Positions 1 to 5,406 of a stretch of 5,416 nt of DNA are shown piece after piece. The notes beneath the pieces were generated by a model, which ran no database searches, was not told the origin of the DNA, and worked only from the letters and a program-made list of their open reading frames with translations. Source of the DNA: Methylobacteriaceae bacterium (GTDB taxonomy: Bacteria > Pseudomonadota > Alphaproteobacteria > Rhizobiales > Beijerinckiaceae); contig JAISTL010000087.1 of the NCBI GenBank assembly GCA_031272615.1, positions 1 through 5,416 of the forward strand. Direction: 5' to 3'. Position 1 is the first letter of the stretch. Every line of letters begins with the position of its first letter. The translations under genes and the position numbers were made by a program.

Positions 1-36
1 CGCCCGTGGACCGAAACCGCAAGGGGGAGGTGAACG
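1..36. other. Unassigned left edge
   Basis: I see no recognisable gene end, RNA or signal in these 36 bases. They precede the first repeat module. They could be the end of a neighbouring gene or intergenic DNA, and the stretch is too short to decide. Confidence 0.3.
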
Positions 37-90
37 CGGAAATCTGGTGGACACGGTGGACTTGGTGGACACGGTGGACACGGTTCCGCC
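37..90 (+). repeat. 9-bp tandem array module, left copy
   Basis: The module opens with CGGAAATCT, continues with four 9-base units of the form GGTGGACNN (46-81, where NN is AC or TT), and closes with GGTTCCGCC. The ends are complementary: GCGGAA at 36-41 and TTCCGC at 84-89 form a 6-bp inverted repeat around the array. A second copy with the same ends lies in opposite orientation at 212-273. Two independent copies sharing both boundaries suggest a defined repeat unit, not random low-complexity DNA. The 9-base period keeps any reading frame open (it reads as W-T or V-H dipeptides), but I do not think it is coding here. Confidence 0.8.
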
Positions 91-171
91 GTCATTGCGA
101 GCGAAGCGAAGCAATCCAGTCCTTCTGAAAGGAATAAAGTCTGGATTGCCGCGCTTCGCTCGTGGGTGACG
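90..171. repeat. REP-like long palindromic repeat
   Basis: The left arm (90-119) and right arm (141-171) are imperfect reverse complements. Nine bases match next to the loop (CAATCCAG side), then come two mismatches, then an 11-base match (CGAGCGAAGCG), then a divergent patch, then CGTCA/TGACG at the ends. The 21-base loop contains its own perfect hairpin, TCCTT (120-124) and AAGGA (129-133) around CTGA. A CGTCATTGCGAGCGAAGCG-type arm is, from general knowledge, a dispersed palindromic repeat seen in many proteobacterial and other genomes. Lying downstream of the autotransporter gene, it could stabilise or end that transcript, which is inference. Confidence 0.8.
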
Positions 172-211
172 ACCTCACCGGCGGTGCGACACGTCAACCG
201 GTGACGCTGGT

Positions 212-273
212 GGCGGAATTCGTCCACCAAGTCCACCCAGTCCACCTGGTCCACCAAGTCCACCATAATTCCG
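212..273 (-). repeat. 9-bp tandem array module, right copy (inverted)
   Basis: Read on the minus strand, the module opens with CGGAATTAT, continues with five GGTGGACNN units (222-264 on the plus strand, with NN being TT, CA, TG, TT, GA), and ends with ATTCCGCC. CGGAATT (214-220) and AATTCCG (267-273) form a 7-bp inverted repeat around the array. It matches the left copy at both ends but has five units instead of four, as replication slippage would give. Its outer end is only 8 bases past the stop codon of the autotransporter gene. Confidence 0.8.
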
Positions 274-281
274 AATTCTTG

Positions 282-3200
282 TCACCATCTGAAGCGGATA
301 CCAACCTGCCCTTCGACGCTGAACGCCTTGCCGAACTCCTCGAGGCCGGTTTTGGCGCCGACTTCGCCGAAAAAGGCGAACTTTCCGTTGGTGCGCGAAT
401 ATGTCCACCCCAAAGCGGCCCCGCCCCAGAGATCACCCATGTCATAGGGCAATTGCGTGCGGGAAATTTCCACCTCGGGACCGTCCAGCAGATTGGCGTA
501 GAGATTGACGCCCGCCCACAGTTTCAGGGCGCTCCATTCTCCCGCCGCCTGCTGCCACCGATTTTCATAATCCACCGTTGTGCCGAGCCGGGCGACCAAT
601 GCGTCCTCGTTGCTGAAGGACACCTTTGCCCCGAAACGGTCCTGAAGAAACGCCGTCTGATGCAGCCGGGTGTAACTCAACTGCGCCTGGGGCGTCAGCG
701 CCCAGTTCTCGTTGATATCCCAGCGTTTTCCACCCTCGAGGCTGAGGGTGACGCCCAGCGCGTCGGCGCCGTGCTTCAACACGCCCAGCAGTTGGGAATC
801 CAGGTCACTGGAAAAACTGTCGAGCTGCAAAACGCCGTCCAGATACACCCCTTTGGGGCCGTACCAGGTCATCGTCGTGCCGAACCCGATCGCCGTTGTA
901 TCGATGGTGCCGTCGCCGTAAAACGAATCGACGTTCCCGCTCACCCGGCCGAGTCTCACATTGGCGCCGGCAATCACCGATTGTTCGCCGTCGTTCATCA
1001 CCTCGCCGTCGAGGCCGAACTGCACCCACCCCAGAGTGTAATCGCCGGTGGCGGAGGTTGCGGAACGCCGGGACGGCAATTCGCCGTAACGCCCGACGAC
1101 CCGGGCCCAGGTCAGGGAGGCCGGCGCCTCCCCATCGGAGGTCCGCGCGCTCTCGTAATACCCCACGCGCTGGCGCAGCGTGCCGATATCCATGTAGGAC
1201 GCCAACATGCGCGGATACAGTTCCGCCACCGGAGTCAATGGTTGATACAGCACAATGGTGCCGTCAGCACCCGGGGTCATCCCGTCGGGAAGATTCGTCG
1301 GAGGGTCGACGGCGCAGGAGCGGTCCACACAGATTTCCGAACGCAGATACCACGCGCCGTCCGGGTTGCTCTTGCCGTTGTGCCACATGGTATAGGCATA
1401 GGCGCCGCCGATCACCGCCTCCTGCCCCGAGGCCACGGTCACATCACCGTCCAGGGTGAATGTCGCCGTGGAGGCCCCGCCGACGCGGATGATCTGAATG
1501 CCGTCAAATTGCGTAATATCGCCCATACCGTTGGTGTTGATGACCTTGACCGCCGAGGCGCCGACGGCGTTGCCGTTGATCGCCAGCACATCGGTGGCAG
1601 AAAAGTCGTCGCCGAGCACGGTGTTGATCAACACCGTCCCGTTGTTGCCGGTGTAATTCCCGTTGACGGTCAACGTCCCGATCTGATCCGGCCGCCCGCC
1701 GCCGGCAACGGTCTCCTGCCCCGGAGAGACGGTCCCGGAGTTGTTGATGGACCCGACATTGCCGGTTCCCTCCAGCGTGCCGTTGGGGTTCACCGTCACC
1801 GGAAGCGCGCCGAAATTGCTGTTGACCTGAAGCGTTCCGCCGGTCATGACCAGTTGGCCGGTGAACCCGGGATGGTTCTTGTTGAGGATGGTGCGGCCGT
1901 GTTCGGCCCGGATGGTGCCGTTGCCGTAGATGCCGTCGGAGAGATTCCGGTCGAACTCGTAGTCCCAGGCGGTGTGGTTGAACGTAATGGCCCCGGTGCC
2001 GGCGCCGATCTCCACCCGCTTGGCGTAGAGTTCGCCCGGCGCCACCGGGGTTTTGCCCGGGGCCGAACCGATGCTCAGCGTCCCGGTGGAGCCCGCCCCC
2101 GTCGCCAGATACAGCGTGCCGTCACCGGTGAAATTCGACGCGGTCATGCACACGCAGCTTTGGGAATTGACGGCGTCATAGACAAAGGTGGGCTTGCCGC
2201 TGCCGAGACGAACCTCGGCGCCGTCCCCGATGGTGAGGCTTCCGGTTCCCGAATGTCCGACATAAACACGCCCGGGAGTGTAGTTGTTATCTCCGTATCC
2301 GCTGGTCACTCCACCGACCCACCACACGGTGTTATCGCCCATCACGGTGACGGCGCCGGTTCCACCGTTCACGCCGATTTTGGTCGACATGGTTTCCTGC
2401 ACATAATCGGTCACGGCGGTTTCAGTGGACGGATTGAAATAGCTGCCGCCCGAACATGTCGCTCCCGGCGGACAATAGCTGCCGATGTTGATATAGGAGT
2501 ACGCCTTGGAGCCGTTCAGCATGTTGACGGTGCCGTTGGACCCGGCGCCGACGCCCACCAGCATGTCATTGCCGAAGGTCGCCTGGGCGCGGTCGAGCGT
2601 CAGCGTTCCCCTGCCGCCGTTTTCACCGACCCGCAGCGGAAAGATCGGGTCCCAGTTTCCGCCGCCGTCGGTATGGAATATCGCGGCGGGATAGTTGGTT
2701 GCGTACATGCCGGGCAGCGCCAGTTTCGAGCCGTTGGTGAAGTTGGCGGTGCCGTTGGACCCGGCGCCGGTGCCGATGACCAGGGAGACCGGCGCGTAGG
2801 TCATCGCCGTGGAAAAACTGATACCGTCAAAGGTCACGGCGCCTGTTCCGCCGCTGCCGCCGACGACGATGTCGTCCACCACGGAGGGACTGACCGACGT
2901 TCCCACTTCGACGGTATGACTGTAACCGCTGGACGAGTACCCGCAGCTCGGATCCCCCTTGGCCGACCCCAGAAAATTGATGGTGCCGTGGGAGCCGGCG
3001 CCGATGCCGACCATAAAGTTGGACTGCAGCCGGAATTGATCGCCAGAGCTGACATTCACCGTCAAAACACCGGTTCCGCCGTTGCTGCCGACCACCAGCT
3101 TTTCACCGGGAAGCGAATTGTAGGTCGTATACAGGGAGGAAACACCGGTCAGGGAGACGTTCACGACGCCGCCGGGCGCGGTGCCGATTTCGTGGAGACT

Positions 3201-3536
3201 GACGGTATATGCTCCCGAACCGGTCAGGGAAATGTTGGACGCGCTGTTGATGATGAACTTGTCTGTGTAGTTGTTGTCAGGCGACACTCCGCCCGACCAG
3301 TTCGCCGGGTTGAAAAGGTCGCTGTCGCCGCCACCTCCCGTCCAGGTGTAGATACTCTGGGCGCCGGCGCCGCCCACCGTCAGACCGAGGGCGACGGACG
3401 ACATCAACGCCAGTCGCGCCGCCGAGCGGAAAATGCCGCCGGGGCAGGATGCGCCGGACATGGCGGACCGGGGGCGGCAAGCCCGGATGGGGTGACGACC
3501 CCCTGAAAACGGCGAAACGGACTGATGGGGAGACAT
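282..3536 (-). CDS. Autotransporter (type Va secretion) with repeat-rich passenger and outer-membrane beta-barrel
   Basis: This 1084-residue protein shows the full order of a classical autotransporter. Residues 1-59 form a signal peptide with a long basic n-region, a hydrophobic core near 43-56 and a likely cut after AGA (59/60). The mature start, YTWTGGGG...NWSGG, is typical of these passengers. Residues about 147-520 hold ten glycine-rich repeats of the VGxGAGSNGTxN / VGxNGGTGxLTV type. Residues 555-640 carry GGTLQVNSNFG, GTLEGTGNVG and GTVSPGQ, the beta-helix stem signature. A linker helix (about 767-797) leads to the barrel (about 805-1084), which starts near LTWARVVGRYGE and ends with the aromatic residue W in IRFRW. 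I see no protease or lipase motif, so an adhesin or other structural surface role is inferred. Later in-frame ATGs at residues 26 and 45 have no better ribosome site. It is divergent from the Pnkp gene, and the substrate or ligand is unknown. Confidence 0.93.
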   Translation of the reverse strand: MSPHQSVSPFSGGRHPIRACRPRSAMSGASCPGGIFRSAARLALMSSVALGLTVGGAGAQSIYTWTGGGGDSDLFNPANWSGGVSPDNNYTDKFIINSASNISLTGSGAYTVSLHEIGTAPGGVVNVSLTGVSSLYTTYNSLPGEKLVVGSNGGTGVLTVNVSSGDQFRLQSNFMVGIGAGSHGTINFLGSAKGDPSCGYSSSGYSHTVEVGTSVSPSVVDDIVVGGSGGTGAVTFDGISFSTAMTYAPVSLVIGTGAGSNGTANFTNGSKLALPGMYATNYPAAIFHTDGGGNWDPIFPLRVGENGGRGTLTLDRAQATFGNDMLVGVGAGSNGTVNMLNGSKAYSYINIGSYCPPGATCSGGSYFNPSTETAVTDYVQETMSTKIGVNGGTGAVTVMGDNTVWWVGGVTSGYGDNNYTPGRVYVGHSGTGSLTIGDGAEVRLGSGKPTFVYDAVNSQSCVCMTASNFTGDGTLYLATGAGSTGTLSIGSAPGKTPVAPGELYAKRVEIGAGTGAITFNHTAWDYEFDRNLSDGIYGNGTIRAEHGRTILNKNHPGFTGQLVMTGGTLQVNSNFGALPVTVNPNGTLEGTGNVGSINNSGTVSPGQETVAGGGRPDQIGTLTVNGNYTGNNGTVLINTVLGDDFSATDVLAINGNAVGASAVKVINTNGMGDITQFDGIQIIRVGGASTATFTLDGDVTVASGQEAVIGGAYAYTMWHNGKSNPDGAWYLRSEICVDRSCAVDPPTNLPDGMTPGADGTIVLYQPLTPVAELYPRMLASYMDIGTLRQRVGYYESARTSDGEAPASLTWARVVGRYGELPSRRSATSATGDYTLGWVQFGLDGEVMNDGEQSVIAGANVRLGRVSGNVDSFYGDGTIDTTAIGFGTTMTWYGPKGVYLDGVLQLDSFSSDLDSQLLGVLKHGADALGVTLSLEGGKRWDINENWALTPQAQLSYTRLHQTAFLQDRFGAKVSFSNEDALVARLGTTVDYENRWQQAAGEWSALKLWAGVNLYANLLDGPEVEISRTQLPYDMGDLWGGAALGWTYSRTNGKFAFFGEVGAKTGLEEFGKAFSVEGQVGIRFRW
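1977..3098 (-). repeat. Passenger repeat region (about ten VGxxGxGxLTV repeats)
   Basis: Repeats begin at about residues 147, 174, 222, 251, 301, 325, 386, 424, 476 and 508. Two sub-types alternate: an NGGTG form ending in LTV or VTV, and a GAGSNGT form followed by N and often NGSK. The pattern resembles the short repeat shared by type V secretion passengers and PEP-CTERM proteins (TIGRFAM model rpt_T5SS_PEPC), a family assignment made from memory. Copies at 2531-2550 and 2750-2769 share 20 identical bases, so some duplication is recent or conserved at DNA level. Confidence 0.75.
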
Positions 3537-3569
3537 GGCAATACAAACCTGCAGTTATTATTATTTTAT

Positions 3570-3600
3570 ATTAAATTGGTACACATCGGGAGCGCGTCAA
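3570..3600 (-). promoter_or_regulatory. Candidate sigma-70 promoter for the autotransporter gene
   Basis: On the minus strand TTGACG (3595-3600) is followed after 19 bases by TTTAAT (3570-3575), each one mismatch from consensus. The spacer is longer than the ideal 17. The surrounding stretch 3555-3575 is strikingly A/T-rich against a GC-rich background. The predicted start near 3563 leaves a leader of roughly 27 bases before the ATG at 3536. The only Shine-Dalgarno-like match in it is CAGG at 3548-3551, 11 bases from the ATG. Confidence 0.5.
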
Positions 3601-3616
3601 CCCTCCCCGGGGAGGG
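3601..3616. promoter_or_regulatory. Perfect 16-bp palindrome next to the autotransporter -35 box
   Basis: CCCTCCCC is followed directly by its reverse complement GGGGAGGG, with no spacer. It touches the candidate -35 box at 3595-3600, so it is well placed for a dimeric regulator, although no specific regulator can be named. With no loop it is a poor RNA hairpin, which favours a DNA-binding site over a terminator. GGAAACC is repeated in tandem directly beside it at 3616-3629. Confidence 0.4.
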
Positions 3617-3829
3617 GAAACCGGAAACCCCGAAATACACCCCCGGTGCACATTATGAAGGAAGATGGTTAACGAAGACAAAACACCGGCGGTTTCGGCA
3701 AAAAATTGCCGCCGATTCGCGAAAAACTAAACGTTTTTTGTGAGTTTTCGACGAAACGGACGGAACAGCGCGGTCAATCCGCTTGAATTTCCGCCATCCG
3801 GTGGTTTCCTTGCGTTAACCGGTTCACTC

Positions 3830-3858
3830 TTTCCATCACGGAGTAACCGGATTATGAT
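3830..3858 (+). promoter_or_regulatory. Candidate sigma-70 promoter for the Pnkp gene
   Basis: TTTCCA (3830-3835) and TATGAT (3853-3858) are separated by exactly 17 bases. The -10 box has one mismatch and the -35 box has two. TAACCGG occurs at 3816-3822 and again at 3844-3850, bracketing the -35 element. The first copy sits inside the 8-bp palindrome AACCGGTT (3817-3824). The predicted start near 3865 gives a leader of about 30 bases. Confidence 0.45.
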
Positions 3859-3876
3859 ACCTGCTCCACGCCCCGC

Positions 3877-3888
3877 AGGGAGATGAGG
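3877..3888 (+). promoter_or_regulatory. Ribosome binding site of the Pnkp gene
   Basis: AGGGAG (3877-3882) and GAGG (3885-3888) precede the ATG at 3894. The nearer GAGG leaves a 5-base spacer. This supports the chosen start, which also gives an N-terminus aligning with known Pnkp proteins. Confidence 0.65.
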
Positions 3889-3893
3889 CGCAC

Positions 3894-5201
3894 ATGAAGG
3901 TGAGTATTCCCGATTTCTCGCTGGTTCTGCTGATCGGGCCGTCGAGCGCCGGAAAAAGTTCGTTTGCCCGCAAGCACTTCCGCCCCACCGAAGTGGTCTC
4001 TTCCGACACCTGCCGCGGCCTGGTGAGCGATGATGAAACCGATCAGAGCGCCTCCGCCGACGCCTTTCAACTGGTCCATACCCTGGTCGACCTGCGCCTC
4101 CGCCGCCACCGGTTCACCGTCGTCGACGCCACCAATCTGCGCCGGGAAGACCGCGACCGTCTGCGCCTCATCGCCCGCAAGCGTTACGCGCCGCCGGTGG
4201 CCATCGTCTTCAACCCCGGCGACGCCATTGTCCGCGAGCGCAACGCCGCCCGCCCGGACCGGCGGCTTGCCCCCGAGATCCTCGACACCCACCTGTCCCT
4301 GCTGCGCCAGAGCCTGCGGGAGTTGAAGCGGGAAGGCTTCCGCCGGCACATCCACGTTCTCGACTCCGTCGCCGAAATCGACGCCGTGGAAATCGTCCGC
4401 CAGTCCCTGCCCGTCGACCGGCGCACGGATGCCGGCCCCTTCGACATCATCGGCGATATCCACGGCTGCCTGGCCGAACTATTGGCTCTGCTCGCCACAC
4501 TCGGCTACAGGGTTCAGCGGGCTGGAACCGACGCCGCGCCGCGTTTCGAGGTGACGCCCCCGGCCGGACGCCGGGTGGTTTTTCTCGGAGACCTGGTGGA
4601 CCGCGGCCCCGATGTCCGCGACGTGCTGTCCCTCGTCATGGACATGGTGGAAAGCGGCAAGGCCCTCGCGGTTCCGGGCAACCATGACGCCAAGCTGGAG
4701 CGCTGGCTCTCCACCGGCAAGGCGGGCATGGTCAACGGGTTCGACCACACGGCGGCGGAGATGAACCTCAGCGGCGACGCCTTCAAGGCGCGGGTACGGC
4801 GCTTCATCGGTTCCCTCGTCAGCCATTATGTGCTGGACGGCGGCAGGCTGGTGGTGTCCCATGCCGGTATCCGCGAGAGCATGATCGGCCGCGACTCCCC
4901 GCGCATCCGCACCTTCTGCCTCTACGGCGACGTCACCGGCGGGCTCGATGACGACGGCCTGCCGGAACGGCGCAACTGGGCCGCTGACTACCGCGGCCGG
5001 GCACGGATCGTCTACGGCCACACGCCGGTCCGCGACGCCCGCTGGCACCGCAACACCCTGTGCCTCGATACGGGCTGCGCCTTCGGCGGCGCGCTCACCG
5101 CCCTGCGCTGGCCGGAGATGGAGCTGGTTTGCGAACCCGCCCGCGCCGTCTACTGCAAACCGGTGCGCCCCTTGGGGGAAATACCCGCGGACGCCGGCTG
5201 A
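3894..5201 (+). CDS. pnkp: Polynucleotide kinase-phosphatase (Pnkp family), kinase and phosphatase domains only
   Basis: The protein is predicted to heal broken RNA ends in the cytoplasm, phosphorylating 5'-OH and removing 2',3'-cyclic or 3' phosphates. Residues 1-170 are the kinase: P-loop GPSSAGKSS (15-23, K21, S22), SSD-TCR (D38, R41), then R116, R120 and R123 in the lid. Residues 180-420 are a metallophosphoesterase: GDIHG (D188, H190), GDLVDRG (D233, R237), GNHD (N263, H264), SHAG (H323), YGHT (H376), LDTG (D392). From memory these residues fall at almost the same numbers as in Clostridium thermocellum Pnkp. That enzyme is about 870 residues and continues into an RNA ligase domain; this one stops at 435, and the DNA after the stop is not ligase-like. 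No hen1 partner is visible. A different partner ligase elsewhere is inference. The gene is intact, with no frameshift. Confidence 0.93.
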   Translation: MKVSIPDFSLVLLIGPSSAGKSSFARKHFRPTEVVSSDTCRGLVSDDETDQSASADAFQLVHTLVDLRLRRHRFTVVDATNLRREDRDRLRLIARKRYAPPVAIVFNPGDAIVRERNAARPDRRLAPEILDTHLSLLRQSLRELKREGFRRHIHVLDSVAEIDAVEIVRQSLPVDRRTDAGPFDIIGDIHGCLAELLALLATLGYRVQRAGTDAAPRFEVTPPAGRRVVFLGDLVDRGPDVRDVLSLVMDMVESGKALAVPGNHDAKLERWLSTGKAGMVNGFDHTAAEMNLSGDAFKARVRRFIGSLVSHYVLDGGRLVVSHAGIRESMIGRDSPRIRTFCLYGDVTGGLDDDGLPERRNWAADYRGRARIVYGHTPVRDARWHRNTLCLDTGCAFGGALTALRWPEMELVCEPARAVYCKPVRPLGEIPADAG

Positions 5202-5236
5202 GGCCCCGCCCGCCCCGCCGGCCCGCGATGATTCCC

Positions 5237-5250
5237 ACGGGACAACCCGT
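5237..5250 (+). terminator. Weak hairpin after the Pnkp gene
   Basis: ACGGG (5237-5241) and CCCGT (5246-5250) form a 5-bp stem with an ACAA loop, 36 bases past the stop codon. There is no T-run after it, so it is at best a weak or factor-dependent end signal. It is the only hairpin I see between the gene and the next promoter. Confidence 0.2.
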
Positions 5251-5258
5251 CGCCGACC

Positions 5259-5287
5259 TTGACGTTTCCGCTGTTCCGCGGCATACT
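5259..5287 (+). promoter_or_regulatory. Candidate promoter of the TPP riboswitch transcript
   Basis: TTGACG (5259-5264) is followed after exactly 17 bases by CATACT (5282-5287), with one and two mismatches to the sigma-70 consensus. Initiation 6-7 bases downstream would fall at about 5293-5294, the first bases of aptamer helix P1. This placement supports a separate transcription unit that does not depend on read-through from the Pnkp gene. Confidence 0.6.
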
Positions 5288-5292
5288 CCGCG

Positions 5293-5379
5293 CCGTTCTG
5301 AGGGGTGCGCGTGCCCGCGCTGAGACGGCTTTTTGCCGAACCCTTGAACCTGATCCGGATCATACCGGCGTAGGAACGG
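5293..5379 (+). promoter_or_regulatory. TPP riboswitch (THI element) aptamer
   Basis: The RNA senses thiamine pyrophosphate and normally switches off thiamine synthesis or uptake genes when it is abundant. All helices can be paired by eye: P1 CCGTTC (5293-5298) with GAACGG (5374-5379); P2 GGGT (5303-5306) with ACCC (5340-5343); P3 GCGCG (5307-5311) with CGCGC (5316-5320); an extra P3a hairpin CGGC/GCCG with a TTTTT loop (5326-5338); and P4 CCGG (5355-5358) with CCGG (5365-5368). The conserved core blocks GCTGAGA (5319-5325), GAACCTGATCCGGAT and GGCGTAGGAA are present in order. The controlled gene lies past the right edge, so whether it is thiC, another thi gene or a transporter is unknown. 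Confidence 0.95.
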
Positions 5380-5384
5380 GAACT

Positions 5385-5406
5385 GAACGGCGAGCCCTTC
5401 GCGTTC
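5385..5406 (+). promoter_or_regulatory. Likely riboswitch expression-platform hairpin
   Basis: GAACG (5385-5389) pairs with CGTTC (5402-5406), and CGA (5391-5393) with TCG (5399-5401) around a GCCCT loop, leaving one bulged G. The strands repeat those of aptamer P1, so the two helices can compete. GTATTTGACA follows, which is only weakly U-rich, so transcription termination is possible but not certain. Control of translation further downstream cannot be judged because the window ends. Confidence 0.5.

Larger units (their letters stand above)
3537..3893. other. Divergent intergenic region
   Basis: The gap separates the start codons of the two divergent genes and contains no credible ORF. Besides both candidate promoters and the 16-bp palindrome, it holds the tandem GGAAACC pair (3616-3629), a small hairpin CGGCAA/TTGCCG with an AAAA loop (3696-3711), an overlapping alternative stem CGGCGG/CCGCCG (3687-3692 with 3709-3714), and AAAAAC/GTTTTT (3722-3727 with 3733-3738). 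I cannot assign a function to the small stems. Confidence 0.5.

Noticed and set aside
37..273. CRISPR array
   Set aside because: Units are only 9 bases with 2 variable bases and no spacer of useful length, and no cas gene is present.
175..445. Minus-strand ORFs reading GGLGG or WWT repeats, and plus-strand VHQVHP
   Set aside because: They are translations of the 9-base repeat array in different frames overlapping the 3' end of the real gene, with no ribosome site or family match.
162..3506. A 1114-codon open frame on the plus strand, antisense to the autotransporter gene
   Set aside because: It is in codon register with the minus-strand gene, so its stops would correspond to sense TTA, CTA and TCA codons, which that gene avoids after codon 11. 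The translated product has no recognisable domain, while the minus strand encodes a complete autotransporter.
3601..3616. Rho-independent terminator
   Set aside because: The inverted repeat has no loop and no T-run on either side, and both neighbouring genes are transcribed away from it.
5228..5323. Small ORF starting with ATG between the Pnkp gene and the riboswitch
   Set aside because: It has no Shine-Dalgarno sequence, runs through the promoter and into the aptamer, and its product resembles nothing.
3852..5363. Minus-strand ORFs of 203 and 294 codons opposite the Pnkp gene
   Set aside because: They are shadows of a high-GC gene. The plus strand has all kinase and phosphatase motifs, and the longer one also runs antisense through the riboswitch.
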